Under the pieces are notes generated by a model. The model was given only the letters and a program-made list of their open reading frames with translations. It was not told the origin of the DNA and did not search any database. A program made the translations under genes and the position numbers. Positions 42,749-53,495 of a stretch of 64,000 bases of DNA are shown one piece after another (within the stretch, counting starts at the first letter, position 1; each line of letters begins with the position of its first letter). The DNA comes from Ustilago trichophora (taxonomy: Eukaryota > Basidiomycota > Ustilaginomycetes > Ustilaginales > Ustilaginaceae): assembly GCA_900323505.1 (NCBI GenBank), contig OOIN01000008.1:496001-560000 (forward strand). The letters run 5' to 3'.

Positions 42749-44005
42749 TCACACCTCCCAGATTGACCGCAACTCCTGCCTTCCGACAGCATCAATGCAA
42801 AACGCAGCGTCTCCCTTTTCCGTAGCATCGAGCATCGACACGGCCATGCCGAAGCGCTTGCATCTTGGCAGAGCCTCCAGAACACCTGTCGTCAACTTTG
42901 TGAGATCTTCATCCTCCGATGAGACGCGCTGGCCTTTCGCCAATGTCTGCAGGATTTCGGCTACGAGCTCCGGCTCCAGCATGGTGTCGATCATGCTCGG
43001 TATTGAATCGGGATCGATGGACGAAAGCAGCTCCAATCGGTCCGACTTGGACTTCCATCGTCGGTGGAATTCTATTGCTGACATCTTGCCTGGAAATGTT
43101 CGTGTTTGCGTCCTTGCTTGAGGTGTGGGTGCTGGCGCCAGGGCTGGCGAGGACGAGGCGCCAAAGTTGAGTGCCGAGGCGGTCTTTTTAGCAGTAGTGC
43201 TGGTGGCAGGCTTGACAGTTGGTTGTGCCGATGCTGATGTGGATTTTGGAGATGTCTGCTCTGTGGACGTTTTATCGGAAGGAACAGATGAGAGCGAAAC
43301 CGGCTGCGATGTAGGCTTGAATGTTGTCTTGCGGGTGGTCACTTCGCGAAGGAATCCACCTGTCTCGCCGGGGAACTTGGCTGGTAATGCGCTGGTGGAA
43401 GGTTTCGAGCTGGCTGCCATCTTGTCTTCCTCATCGGTATCAGACATACCGACTTGTTGCAGGAATTTTCTCGCCGCCTCAACTGAGCTGCTCGAACCAT
43501 TGGCCGGCGTGTCTTGTTTCCATTTCGGTACGCCGACTTGAGCGTTCGATCCTTCCGCAGTGTTCGACGCTTTACTGAGCTTTCCCAAATCGATCGGATC
43601 GGTCCTCCTCGGCTTCTGCGACTCGAGAGCCTGCCTAGCCTTTGCCAGTCCTGCCTTGGCCTCTGCATTCCCAGTATCCAGACGCAATACCGCTTCATAG
43701 TCGCCAATTGCTGACTCGAGTTCATCCGCACCGACCTTGGCCGTCGCCCTTCGATACAGAGCCTTGACGTTGTTCGGCGATAGAGACAGCGCAGTGGTAC
43801 AGTCGCGTTCAGCATCGACGAACTTGTCCAGTTTGATGTACGCCATGGCACGGTTCAGCGGATACGTTGGCTCTGTAGGGTCAGCGATGTGTGCCGCGGA
43901 GTAGAAGCCGATGGCCTCGGCGTACTGTTTATTGCCAAATGCTTCGTTGCCTTGTTGCTTTGCTGCTTGCGCTTTGATCTTGTCTGGTGGGTATTGGGTG
44001 TCCAT
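42749..44005 (-). CDS. RPAP3: RPAP3-like TPR co-chaperone
   Basis: Probable Hsp90-binding component of the R2TP system that assembles RNA polymerases, snoRNPs and PIKKs. 418 residues, single exon. The N-terminal TPR array (about 5-120) begins KIKAQAAKQQGNEAFGNKQY, then AEAIGFYSAAHIADP, YPLNRAMAYIKLDKFVDAER and VKALYRRATAKVGADE, the dicarboxylate-clamp pattern with basic residues. A long Ser/Thr/Pro-rich linker follows. From about 300 there is an RPAP3 C-terminal domain (MSAIEFHRRWKSK, LLSSIDPDSIPSMIDTMLEP, ELVAEILQTLAKG), which binds RuvBL ATPases. Yeast Tah1 lacks this domain, so the gene follows the animal-type arrangement but with one TPR block instead of two. Confidence 0.86.
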   Translation of the reverse strand: MDTQYPPDKIKAQAAKQQGNEAFGNKQYAEAIGFYSAAHIADPTEPTYPLNRAMAYIKLDKFVDAERDCTTALSLSPNNVKALYRRATAKVGADELESAIGDYEAVLRLDTGNAEAKAGLAKARQALESQKPRRTDPIDLGKLSKASNTAEGSNAQVGVPKWKQDTPANGSSSSVEAARKFLQQVGMSDTDEEDKMAASSKPSTSALPAKFPGETGGFLREVTTRKTTFKPTSQPVSLSSVPSDKTSTEQTSPKSTSASAQPTVKPATSTTAKKTASALNFGASSSPALAPAPTPQARTQTRTFPGKMSAIEFHRRWKSKSDRLELLSSIDPDSIPSMIDTMLEPELVAEILQTLAKGQRVSSEDEDLTKLTTGVLEALPRCKRFGMAVSMLDATEKGDAAFCIDAVGRQELRSIWEV

Positions 44006-45111
44006 ATTGGCAAAGGGTGGATAATGCGTTGGGATGCGTTGGGATGTTGGAGAGGAAGAAGAAGTGTTGGGTGTTGTTCTTCTAGAAAGGTCTGTTGAAG
44101 CTCTAAAAAAGTCGCGTCCTTTAAGCCTCCACTTGCAGGGGTTTTCAGCCGCTAACCTTGCGCTCTAACAACGAAAACGTGGCAGCATCCCAGTCAAGAG
44201 CCTTGCAACAAGGCCAAGTCGAGGCTTCTATTAGTCTAGGTACGGCCCATACCATGTGCCGATCGGCATCAAGATAGGGTCATTCCCCATCAACCACGAT
44301 GTACTGGCAGTTGGACCGTGTCCTGCCAATCTTGGAGGTGGTTTTTTTTTCTTTTTTTTTTTTTTTTGGAGAAAGGGGCTTCGGCCAAGCACAGACACGA
44401 CGCTTCGGACCCTGAAAAAGTATACACCTGGTCAGTCCAACTTTGCATTTTTTTGACCTTCTCTTTCGGCATCATTCACCATCATGGTTGAGCTGAAGAT
44501 GGGGATGCCAAGGAAGCACATATTCAAGCTGGAGGAGCGGCATACTCAAAAAAAAGACTCCTGTGAGCCAAGCTGAACCAGAAGAGAGCGGCATCCTGAA
44601 GCGTTGCCGAAGACTGTGAGATACTGCAGAGAATCGCGTCCCGAAGCCCCTGAGCAAGTTGCATGGCATGAGAGCTCGAACGGCGAATAGGGGGCGGTCC
44701 AAGCTCTTGGCTGTTTTGAGCCTAAGATGCTCTGAGACCAACACTTGAAGCGTGCAAAGCTCAAGGTGTTTTGAGTGTGCTGCTGTAGCTTGCTTCGGCG
44801 TCCCACATGGTGAACCCCACTCAACGGCTGAAATGAGAGATGCTGAAAATAGATGCCGTCTGCAGAGAATGTCGTAAAAGATGTTGCCAGCACATATATG
44901 AAGTAGCCCATCGCCCACCTCTTCTCCTCGTCATACCAACTCACCTTTTGGTCTCTTTTGATCTCTTTCTGACCTGTCCTGACCTGTCCTGACCTATATA
45001 AGCATATCTCGTCACGAACTCAAACGACCTTTAACGCCCCCAGCAACATCTCGCATTCTTCTCCTCGTATCCACTCTTACTCTTCCAACAAGATCGTTAC
45101 CAATCGCAATC
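44006..45111. other. Bidirectional spacer RPAP3 / small acylated protein
   Basis: 1.1 kb. It contains a short tandem TGGGATGCGT repeat in the RPAP3 leader (about 44012-44048), a poly-T block (44342-44367) and the promoter elements listed separately at 44970-45002. Confidence 0.5.
44970..45002 (+). promoter_or_regulatory. Tandem CCTGACCTGT repeats plus TATA box
   Basis: Three consecutive CTGACCT units run directly into TATATAAG at 44995-45002, 110 bp before the ATG at 45112. The position and context make this the best-looking core promoter in the window. The repeated direct unit could bind a dimeric factor. Confidence 0.55.
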
Positions 45112-45633
45112 ATGGGCTCTGTCTTCTCCTGCCTAGCATCGACCTTTATCTACCTCGGCGAATTCCTCGAGAACGTCTTCCTTGCCATTGGCGAGATCGG
45201 CGCCGTGCTCGTTAGGGCAGTGATCGGCATCGTGGTCAGCCTCTGCGATCTGCTGGCGGCCATCAGCTGCTGCTATCGAGTGCCTTGGTCCGAGCGACCC
45301 GATCGATCCTTCTACACGTACGGCGCCACCAACACGAACCTGGTCGCCACCAACACTACACTTGCGACGGTGGGCGGGAAGCAAGTCCTCTCGAGTGTGT
45401 TCACTAAAGAAGGAAGGGAGCAGCGCAAGGAGGTCAAGGCGGCAAGGAAGAAGGCCGCCGTGCTGAAAGCCGAAGAAGACGCTGCGGTGAGGACCGCTAA
45501 GAAGGAGGAGGAGGCCAAAAAGAAGGCGGATGCTGCTGCCGAGAAACAGAAGGCTAAGGAGGAGAAGCAAAAGGCTGCGCTCAAGGCTAAAGAGGAGAAA
45601 GCTGCTGCGGCCGCTGCTGCAGCGAAAGCCTGA
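45112..45633 (+). CDS. Small putatively myristoylated/palmitoylated membrane protein
   Basis: 173 residues, no enzyme domain. The start MGSVFSC has Gly2 and Ser6 as in N-myristoylation sites, with Cys7 available for palmitoylation. Residues about 14-55 form long hydrophobic stretches (FLENVFLAIGEIGAVLVRAV, GIVVSLCDLLAAISCC) that end in a Cys pair. After YRVPW, residues 60-95 are Thr/Asn-rich, and from 98 the tail is a highly charged Lys/Glu/Ala helix, probably a single alpha-helix or coiled coil. Similar MGxxxSC small proteins with a hydrophobic N-half are known in fungi, without an assigned function. A strong promoter-like upstream region suggests high or regulated expression. Confidence 0.72.
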   Translation: MGSVFSCLASTFIYLGEFLENVFLAIGEIGAVLVRAVIGIVVSLCDLLAAISCCYRVPWSERPDRSFYTYGATNTNLVATNTTLATVGGKQVLSSVFTKEGREQRKEVKAARKKAAVLKAEEDAAVRTAKKEEEAKKKADAAAEKQKAKEEKQKAALKAKEEKAAAAAAAAKA

Positions 45634-46491
45634 AACTGACCCTGAGATCACGTCCATCCTGACGATCGATCCCAAAAAGTCTAGCCCTCAGTCAGGTGGC
45701 AATCCTTGATCATCTCTGTGCCTGTATATACCCTAACTATTGAACATGTTTCTATCCTCTTGTCAGATAGCCATGCTGCAGGGTCGAGGCAGCAAGCACA
45801 TGGACCGCCGGTACGTGAACTATCTTTGAATCTCGTACGTGTATGTTGAAGAAGCGCTTCTTCAACAAAGTCGACACTTGGCAAGCGCGGAAAGCGTCAA
45901 ATGGCTGGTTGACAAGTTTTGCGCTTTTGCCAGCTGCACGATCAACGTCATCTGCTTAAACTGCCAAGGCCGCACTGGATCTTCCGAAATTTTTTGCTTG
46001 CAGAATGGCGACGGTAATGATACCCGCAGTGAACGGACTTCTGTGCTTTGCTGCGTTGGATATGCACCTCAGCCACAATCAGCTGCGAAATCGTTTCGCC
46101 GAGCATGAAAAAAGCGACGGTGTCTACAGATCTATTGATTATTGGGCCAAAAGGATAGCAGAGCCAAGCGAGGCGCATGGGATTCGGAGATTTTTTGATT
46201 TTTTTTTTCGCTGTTTTCGCCCTTTTTGGTCGTCCCGAAAGGGTATCAGCAGGTCTTCATTGCAAGAGAGTCGAGGAACAGCGATGAGCGGGGCGTATCA
46301 AAAGGGCAGTTGTCATACACGATGAGGTTTCATCTGATCCAAGAGCTTGGCATTCAAGATTTGCTCGAGTAATCTCTTCTGGCAAATACACTAGAGTCGT
46401 CACATGGGCACTTTTTTGGTCGCTTCTCACCAATACAGTAGCTCGATACGAAGATCGGCCTTTGACGGATCTTGCGTCAAGATGCCTTGCA

Positions 46492-46541
<50 letters not shown>

Positions 46542-47762
46542 AAGAAGAAGGAGTATGGTGTGTGGCTTTCGGCACGCCAAAAGAGCCGGACCAACAAGCG
46601 AGAATAGTGAGGCCCTCGAAATTCAGCCGACTTGAAGAGCACCCTTGTTTGCACATGTGCGTGCATCTGCTTATCCAACCATCAGCGCGTGTCTCTACTG
46701 TATGGCCTTTTTGTTGTGATAGTTACCAGACGCATGCCAAGTGACAAATTGCTCAGCTGAGCTCATACGTTGTGCCTAGTGGACATGAGCCTGATCGGAA
46801 GACGTTCCGAGATACAGTGCGAAAACGTGCTCATCGTGCGAGGCGGACACTCGGTAGTCGGCCTACCGTACCACAAAACTTTGGTGTCAAAGCATAGGAA
46901 ATTGGAATATATTTTTCTTAAGGACGAAATAAAATTCAAGGCTTAAAATTTGGATTTTGTGTGACCGGCTCAATTTGCAGAGTTGAATCAACCGTGGCTC
47001 GCACCCCTTTGTGACGGCGATGTGACGAGACGAGATGAGACGAGACTGATGTTGGATGGTTGGCTGGTGCCGTCATACGGTCAACCTGCCCAACTTGGAC
47101 TTGAAACCGGACCGTGCCTGGGCCGCCATACGTCGATTTTTTTTTTTCCTTCCTCAGCTGCATCACCCGCACAGCACCCGCACAGCACTTCCTTTTGCTT
47201 TCAAGCAAAAGCGCTCGTGCCCAAGCGCTCTCACCTTTGCTTCGCTCTGCTTTGCTCAAGCCCTCTCTTTCCCAAATCCGATGCTTTGGCCTGGGTCCGA
47301 TCCGAAAAGAGGATGCACTTGGGCTACCAGTAAGCATTGTGACTTGCTCTCTCTTTGCCTGCTGCTCGAGCTCTGTGTGGCCTGTGTGTGTGACAGACAA
47401 CCGTTTCGAGCTATTGAAGGCGTTGCGTCACCTAACCAAGTCTACTCAACCTTTTTTCGGTCCCTTGCGATTCATTTCATCTTGTGTCACACTCGGCTGT
47501 TCCTAACTATCTTCTCAACCTTATCCTTCGCCCCGTTCCCATCGACAACATCACTCCCTTTCAGAGGTTTGTTGCTCAAAGGACCCCTACTGCCACCACC
47601 ATCATCATCATCATCACCACCACCACCATCACCATCCCGGTGCTTGTTGTAGGTGTTCCCTCCTTCCCTTTCGTGTGCTAGCATTTACTTGCTCGCAAGA
47701 CACATCCCTCGGACTCGCACTATCTCGACTCGAGCTGGCGTAGCTCTGCTACCTCAAACATC
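45634..47762. other. Gene-poor spacer upstream of GUT2
   Basis: 2.1 kb. Holds an AG microsatellite (46495-46538), TACAGTA at 46434, TACTGTA at 46696, and a CAT/CAC trinucleotide run at about 47600-47636 in the GUT2 leader. The GT-containing CAGTAAGC at about 47329 could begin a 5'-UTR intron; unproven. Confidence 0.5.
46495..46538. repeat. (AG)22 microsatellite
   Basis: Perfect dinucleotide run, read directly from the sequence, in non-coding DNA. Confidence 0.95.
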
Positions 47763-50345
47763 ATGTTCCGTAGACCTCTCACCGTCGCACCCCGCGCGGG
47801 CGTGCGATTCGCCTCCACCTCCTCTACCTCGTCTTCCTCGGCCGCTCAGCGACGCCTGCTCGCCAACCGATCGATGCTCGTAGCGGTCGCCCTCGCTGGT
47901 GGTGCTGCGGCCACCTACACTCTCACCAAGCCCAGCGTGTATGCCGACGCTCCCGACACAGTCCCCGGCGATACCCGCCCACACCCTCTCTGGTCGCCTC
48001 CTACCCGCGCTCAGATGCTCGAGGCCCTCAAGCAGTCTTCGGCAAAGAGCCTCCGACCCAACGCTTCGCGAGGCAAGGCCGACAACTCGAGCCTTCTCCC
48101 TCTCGCCAAGGATTCTCGCTCCAGCAGCCCAAGCCCTGCTGCCTCGGAGCAGTCGGGTGGTGCTGCCGCTTCCCGAAGCGGAGACGAAGATGGCCAAGGT
48201 TTCGACATTCTCGTCGTCGGAGGTGGTGCCACTGGTGCAGGTGTAGCTGTTGACGCAGCCACTCGTGGTCTCAGCGTAGCTATGGTCGAGCGCGACGACT
48301 TTGGTGCCGGAACTTCTTCCAAGTCGACCAAGCTCGTTCACGGTGGTGTCCGATACCTCCAGAAGGCCGTTTTCGAGCTCGATTACGAACAGTACAAGAT
48401 GGTGCGCGAGGCCCTTCACGAGCGAAAGACTTTCCTCCATATCGCTCCTTACCTCTCGGATCACCTCCCCATCATGCTTCCCGTCTACAAGTGGTGGCAG
48501 ATCCCTTACTACTGGGCTGGTACCAAGATGTACGACATTCTTGCCGGTTCTGAAAACATGGAGAGCTCCTACGTGCTTGGCAAGGGCAAGGCGCTCGAGG
48601 CCTTCCCCATGCTCAAGTCGGCTGGTCTTGCCGGTGCCGTTGTTTACTACGACGGTCAGCACAACGATACCCGCATGAACGTCGCCCTCGCCATGACCGC
48701 TGTCCACCACGGTGCCGTTGTCGCCAACCACACCGAGGTGGTTGCCATTCACAAGAAGCCCGTCGCGGGCAAGCCGGATCAGATCTGCGGTGCTCGTGTA
48801 CGCGATGTCCTCACCGGTGACGAGTGGGATGTCAAGTGCAAGTGCCTCATCAACGCCACTGGTCCCTTCTCCGACACTCTGCGAAAGCTCGACGCCCCTA
48901 CTGCTCAGGAGATTGTTGCCGCTTCTTCGGGTGTCCACATCACGCTGCCCGGCTACTTCTCGCCTCGAGACATGGGCTTGATCGACCCCCAGACCTCGGA
49001 CGGCCGTGTCATCTTCTTCCTGCCGTGGCAGGGCAACACCATCGCCGGTACCACCGACACTGCTGCTCCCGTCGAGGCGCACCCTCGTCCCAAGGAGGAG
49101 GAGATCCAGTGGATTCTCGACGAAGTGCGCAACTACCTCAGCCCAGACATCAAGGTGCGACGTGGTGATGTGCTCAGTGCCTGGTCGGGTCTTCGACCCT
49201 TGGTCAAGGACCCCGCTGCCACCGACACCCAGTCGCTGGTGCGGAACCACATGATCAACGTCTCCGAGTCTGGTTTGCTTACCATTGCTGGTGGTAAGTG
49301 GACCACGTACCGTGAGATGGCCGAGCAGACGGTGGACCGTGCCATCCAGGAATTTGGGCTCAAGCCTCAGCGTGGATGCGTCACCAAGAGCACAAGACTA
49401 CTCGGCAGCCACGGCTGGACCAAGACCATGTACGTCAAGCTCCTGCAGCGCTTCGGACTCGAGACCGACGTTGCGCGTCACCTGTCCAACACGTATGGTG
49501 ACCGAGCATGGAGCGTCTGCTCGATCGCCGAGCCCACTGGTCAGAGGTGGCCGGTGCACGGCAAGCGTATCGACCAGCTGTACCCTTACATTGAAGCCGA
49601 GATCCGCTACGCATGCCGAAGTGAGTACGCGGCTACCGCACAGGACTTTATCGCACGTCGTACACGACTTTCGTTCCTCAACGCCGAGGCTACCATCGAT
49701 GCACTGCCACGTGTGATCGACGTGATGGGTGAGGAGCTGGGTTGGGATGAGAAGCGCAAGAAGCAGGAGTGGATGGATGGAGTCGAGTTCATGGGTAGCA
49801 TGGGTCTGCAGCCCGCGCGCGTCGAGCAGCTCAAGGAGACGTCGCTGGACCAGATGCGCAAGATCCGTGAGAACCAGCAAAAGGCGCTCAAGATTTCTTC
49901 GCTGGGCAATGCGTCTCTGGACGAGAAGGATGCTCTCGCCATCTCTGCACGCGCCTCGTTCAGCTCCGAGGAGATGGAGGAGCTGCGTGCCAAATTCAAG
50001 CTTCTCGATGTCAACAAGGACGGCAAGCTGGACTCGAAGGATCTCAAAGAAGTGCTGGAGCGCATTGGCTACTCGGACGTTGACGATTCGACGCTGCGCG
50101 GGATCGTGAGCGAGGTGGACTTCACCAAGACGGGTGCGCTTCACTTTGAGGACTTTTTGGACGTCTTTGCGGCTCTCAAGGATGCTAGATTGGAGAACGC
50201 TTTCACGCACATTTTGAGCGAGATGGACTCGCAAGGTCTTCAGCCTCCGTCGCATGATCCTGTGGGACCTGCTGCCAAGGAAAAGTCGGAGAGGAGGGAT
50301 GCCAGCCGTACCATTCCTGTTGAGAAGAGTGGTGGAGGATGGTAA
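47763..50345 (+). CDS. GUT2: Mitochondrial FAD glycerol-3-phosphate dehydrogenase with EF-hands
   Basis: Inner-membrane enzyme oxidising glycerol 3-phosphate to dihydroxyacetone phosphate and passing electrons to quinone; part of the glycerol-phosphate shuttle and glycerol use. 860 residues, single exon. The N-terminus MFRRPLTVAPRAGVRF is a mitochondrial presequence, followed by a hydrophobic segment (MLVAVALAGGAAATYTL). The FAD fold starts near residue 155 (DILVVGGGATGAGVAVDAA) with KSTKLVHGGVRYLQ. INATGPFSD and GLLTIAGGKWTTYREMAE follow. Residues 749-760 form an EF-hand loop with D, N, D, D at positions 1, 3, 5, 9 and Asp at 12; a second loop at 786-797 is degenerate. Yeast Gut2 lacks these hands; animal GPD2 has them. 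Confidence 0.96.
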   Translation: MFRRPLTVAPRAGVRFASTSSTSSSSAAQRRLLANRSMLVAVALAGGAAATYTLTKPSVYADAPDTVPGDTRPHPLWSPPTRAQMLEALKQSSAKSLRPNASRGKADNSSLLPLAKDSRSSSPSPAASEQSGGAAASRSGDEDGQGFDILVVGGGATGAGVAVDAATRGLSVAMVERDDFGAGTSSKSTKLVHGGVRYLQKAVFELDYEQYKMVREALHERKTFLHIAPYLSDHLPIMLPVYKWWQIPYYWAGTKMYDILAGSENMESSYVLGKGKALEAFPMLKSAGLAGAVVYYDGQHNDTRMNVALAMTAVHHGAVVANHTEVVAIHKKPVAGKPDQICGARVRDVLTGDEWDVKCKCLINATGPFSDTLRKLDAPTAQEIVAASSGVHITLPGYFSPRDMGLIDPQTSDGRVIFFLPWQGNTIAGTTDTAAPVEAHPRPKEEEIQWILDEVRNYLSPDIKVRRGDVLSAWSGLRPLVKDPAATDTQSLVRNHMINVSESGLLTIAGGKWTTYREMAEQTVDRAIQEFGLKPQRGCVTKSTRLLGSHGWTKTMYVKLLQRFGLETDVARHLSNTYGDRAWSVCSIAEPTGQRWPVHGKRIDQLYPYIEAEIRYACRSEYAATAQDFIARRTRLSFLNAEATIDALPRVIDVMGEELGWDEKRKKQEWMDGVEFMGSMGLQPARVEQLKETSLDQMRKIRENQQKALKISSLGNASLDEKDALAISARASFSSEEMEELRAKFKLLDVNKDGKLDSKDLKEVLERIGYSDVDDSTLRGIVSEVDFTKTGALHFEDFLDVFAALKDARLENAFTHILSEMDSQGLQPPSHDPVGPAAKEKSERRDASRTIPVEKSGGGW

Positions 50346-51013
50346 ACGACCAAACAATGAATCGGAACCTTGCTTAAATTATCTGTATAACCTCCCTGTT
50401 GAAGGGATTTCGGAAAATGTATCCAAGAGAGTGTATCAGATGTTGTTGTTGTTGTTGTTGTGCGTGTTGAGGATGGCGGAGGGAGCTGTCAAGAGAGAGA
50501 GTGTGTGCGTTGAGGTTGTGTAACTGTGATTGTATCGGCCGTAAGTGTGTGTATATGAGAATATGAGAAATGACATGTGTGGAATGCCCCTGTCCATCGC
50601 AGCAGCGTAGCAGCATAGCAGAAAAAGGCGAAATTTCAAAAAATGGTGCATGGGCCAAATTGGAGACGAGCTTGGCAGCGCTTGGATCACACACACTCAA
50701 ACAACTGCTGCTGCTCTACTTGGCTGCTACTTGCGTGTCGACAGAGACAGAGACAGAGACAGAGACAGAAAGATAGTCTCCGCTGCTTGCACTCTCCACT
50801 TTCTTGTTCTACATCGCTTCGTTCTTCCACACACACCCTCTCTCTCTCTCTCTCTCCCCTCATCTCTACAGCACGACATTTCTCCTTCTCCTCCCCCTGC
50901 TTCCTACCAATTAGCAGCCAGCCAGCTATTCAGTCGAGAGAGCCAGCATAGACACTCTCATATCCTTCACACAACCTAGCTCCATCCGACTTGTGCGATA
51001 ACACTCCGCAACC
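50346..51013. promoter_or_regulatory. GUT2 3' end and VMA2 promoter
   Basis: 668 bp with a GTT trinucleotide run (about 50440-50460), a (GACAGA) hexamer array at 50740-50769 and a CT run at 50838-50856, the latter two within 300 bp of the VMA2 ATG. Confidence 0.5.
50740..50769. repeat. GACAGA hexanucleotide repeat
   Basis: About five tandem units read directly in the VMA2 upstream region. Confidence 0.85.
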
Positions 51014-52588
51014 ATGTCGGATCCTCGCATGAGCGACAAGGAGCTCTTTGAGATCAACGCTCAAGCCGCCGTGAAGAACTACAGCGTTGATCCTCGACTC
51101 GACTATCGTACCGTATCCGCCATCAACGGTCCCCTCGTCGTTCTCGAGAATGTCAAGTTCCCTTCGTACAACGAGATCGTCTCGCTCACTCTGCCCGATG
51201 GTTCCCGTCGTGGTGGACAGGTGCTCGAAGTTTCGGGTAACAAGGCCATCGTTCAGGTCTTTGAAGGAACTTCGGGTATCGATGTTAGGGATACCCATAT
51301 CGAGTTTACCGGTTCGTCGATGAAGTTGCCCGTATCCGAGGATATGCAGGGTCGCATCTTCAACGGTTCCGGTGCACCAATCGACAAGGGTCCTCGTGTG
51401 TTTGCCGAAGATTACCTCGATATCAACGGTTCCCCCATCAACCCTTTCTCCCGTGTCTATCCAGAGGAGATGATTCAGACCGGTATCTCGACCATCGACA
51501 CCATGAACTCGATCGCTCGTGGACAGAAGATTCCCATCTTCTCCGCCGCCGGTCTGCCGCACAACGAGATCGCCGCCCAGATCTGTCGACAGGCCGGTCT
51601 CGTCAAGCGTCCCGGTGCCGGAAAGGGCGTTCACGACGATCACGAGGACAACTTCTCCATCGTGTTCGGTGCCATGGGTGTCAACATGGAGACGGCGCGA
51701 TTCTTCAAGCAGGATTTCGAGGAGAATGGCTCCTTGGACCGTGTAACGCTCTTCCTCAACCTTGCCAACGATCCCACCATCGAGCGTATCATCACTCCTC
51801 GTCTGGCTCTCACCACCGCCGAGTACTATGCCTACCAGCTCGAAAAGCACGTCCTCGTCGTCTTGACCGATATGACGTCGTACGCCGATGCGCTGCGGGA
51901 GGTCTCGGCTGCACGTGAAGAGGTACCTGGTCGACGAGGTTACCCCGGTTACATGTATACCGATTTGTCCACCATCTACGAACGTGCCGGTCGCGTGGCT
52001 GGTCGCAACGGATCCATCACCCAAATCCCTATCTTGACCATGCCCAACGAAGACATGACCCACCCCATCCCCGATTTGACCGGCTACATCACCGAAGGTC
52101 AGATCTACGTCGATCGTCAACTGCACAATCGTCAGATCTACCCACCCATCAACGTGCTACCTTCTCTGTCTCGACTCATGAAATCTGCGATTGGAGCCAA
52201 GCATACCAGGGCGGACCATTCGGATGTATCCAACCAGATGTATGCCGCCTATGCCACAGGTCGCGATGCTGCAGCCATGAAGGCCGTCGTTGGTGAAGAG
52301 GCTCTCAGTCCCGAAGACAAATTGGCCATTGAATTCATGGAGAACTTTGAAGGCAAATTCATCAAACAGGGAGCCTACGAGAACAGACACATCTTTGACA
52401 GTCTCGACATTGGTTGGGATCTGTTGAGGATTTTCCCCAAGGAACAACTCAACCGAATCTCGCCAAAGATCATCAAAGAGTACTACAGTAGGCGCGCCAA
52501 GAAGCAGGAGCACGAGGAAGCCAAGCCGGGTAACAAGGATACTAGGGACAACAACAAGGACGATGGTAAGCTGGTCGATGACGAGTGA
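51014..52588 (+). CDS. VMA2: V-type proton ATPase subunit B
   Basis: Non-catalytic nucleotide-binding subunit of the V1 sector that acidifies vacuoles and endosomes. 524 residues in one exon. Family stretches include [99 protein letters not shown] and [20 protein letters not shown]. The catalytic P-loop is replaced, as expected for B subunits. The C-terminal 30 residues are Lys/Asp/Asn-rich and hydrophilic. A transposon-like element begins 200 bp downstream of the stop. Confidence 0.97.
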   Translation: MSDPRMSDKELFEINAQAAVKNYSVDPRLDYRTVSAINGPLVVLENVKFPSYNEIVSLTLPDGSRRGGQVLEVSGNKAIVQVFEGTSGIDVRDTHIEFTGSSMKLPVSEDMQGRIFNGSGAPIDKGPRVFAEDYLDINGSPINPFSRVYPEEMIQTGISTIDTMNSIARGQKIPIFSAAGLPHNEIAAQICRQAGLVKRPGAGKGVHDDHEDNFSIVFGAMGVNMETARFFKQDFEENGSLDRVTLFLNLANDPTIERIITPRLALTTAEYYAYQLEKHVLVVLTDMTSYADALREVSAAREEVPGRRGYPGYMYTDLSTIYERAGRVAGRNGSITQIPILTMPNEDMTHPIPDLTGYITEGQIYVDRQLHNRQIYPPINVLPSLSRLMKSAIGAKHTRADHSDVSNQMYAAYATGRDAAAMKAVVGEEALSPEDKLAIEFMENFEGKFIKQGAYENRHIFDSLDIGWDLLRIFPKEQLNRISPKIIKEYYSRRAKKQEHEEAKPGNKDTRDNNKDDGKLVDDE

Positions 52589-52890
52589 AAATAAAGAAGG
52601 AGCTTCACATGTCGAGATTGTCCAAGTTGTGCATGTTTGTTTCTCTCTGGTTTGGTGGGGACGTTGATGTGGGGTGGTCGTGATGATTCTCTACAAAGTC
52701 TAGGATTTGTTTGTCGCTCTTCACAAATCGTTCTCCTCCTTTCTTTCGCCGTTTTCGGGTTGACCCTTGCATCGTCGACATCTATCATACAGTCGCGTCC
52801 AATACTGCCCCGTATCTTACCAAATTTGAGTTGCAAATTCTGAAAATTTCCAACAGCACAGCACACAATTAGCTCTGAAACACCACATCA

Positions 52891-53017
52891 CACAAGAATG
52901 ATCACCACCTTAATGTCAATATTTTACTAGATCATATCTAACACCTGGATGTGATAGATGCTATCCATAGCTACAACTTACTCACCAACAGAAAAAAGAG
53001 TTTAGTCTTAGTTATTG
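52891..53017 (+). repeat. Left subterminal inverted arm of the MITE
   Basis: Begins CACAAGAATGATCACCACC and ends GTTATTG. It pairs with 53368-53495 in inverted orientation. Confidence 0.85.
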
Positions 53018-53367
53018 TGCTGTAGCAGAATTGGCTCTCTTTTTTTGGAAATCTGAGTACAAAATTTGCGCATTTGTGCACTTTATCAGTCTCTGGAAAT
53101 TTCAATTCGAAAATTTGAAGATACCCTTCCTTATACTGCCTTTTTCTCCTCAATGTCAGCAGACACTTGCCTATATGTTGGTGAGAAAGTTGTAGCTATA
53201 CATACCAGCTACGCACACCATGAATGGGGAAAGTGAGCTGCAACATTGATTATAGTGTGATTTCCATTCTTGTGAAGGGGGGTGTTTTTTCGCAATACTG
53301 CACTGTGCAGTTGAATTTCACAAAATTTTTGACCCCAATTTAAGGCTATCTTGATGCTGTTCCCATT

Positions 53368-53495
53368 CAATAACCAAGACTAAACTATTTTTTTCGTTGG
53401 TGAGGAAGTTGTAGCTATGGATAGCATCTATCACATCCAGGTGTTTGATATGAGCTAGCAAAATATTGACATTATGGTGGTGATCATTCTTGTGA
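53368..53495 (-). repeat. Right subterminal inverted arm of the MITE
   Basis: Begins CAATAACCAAGACTAAAC and ends GGTGATCATTCTTGTG. It is the near-perfect reverse complement of 52891-53017; the loop between arms is about 350 bp. Confidence 0.85.

Noticed and set aside
46404..46744. Open frames built on the AG microsatellite
   Set aside because: Arg-Glu or Leu-Ser dipeptide repeats are an artefact of the dinucleotide run.
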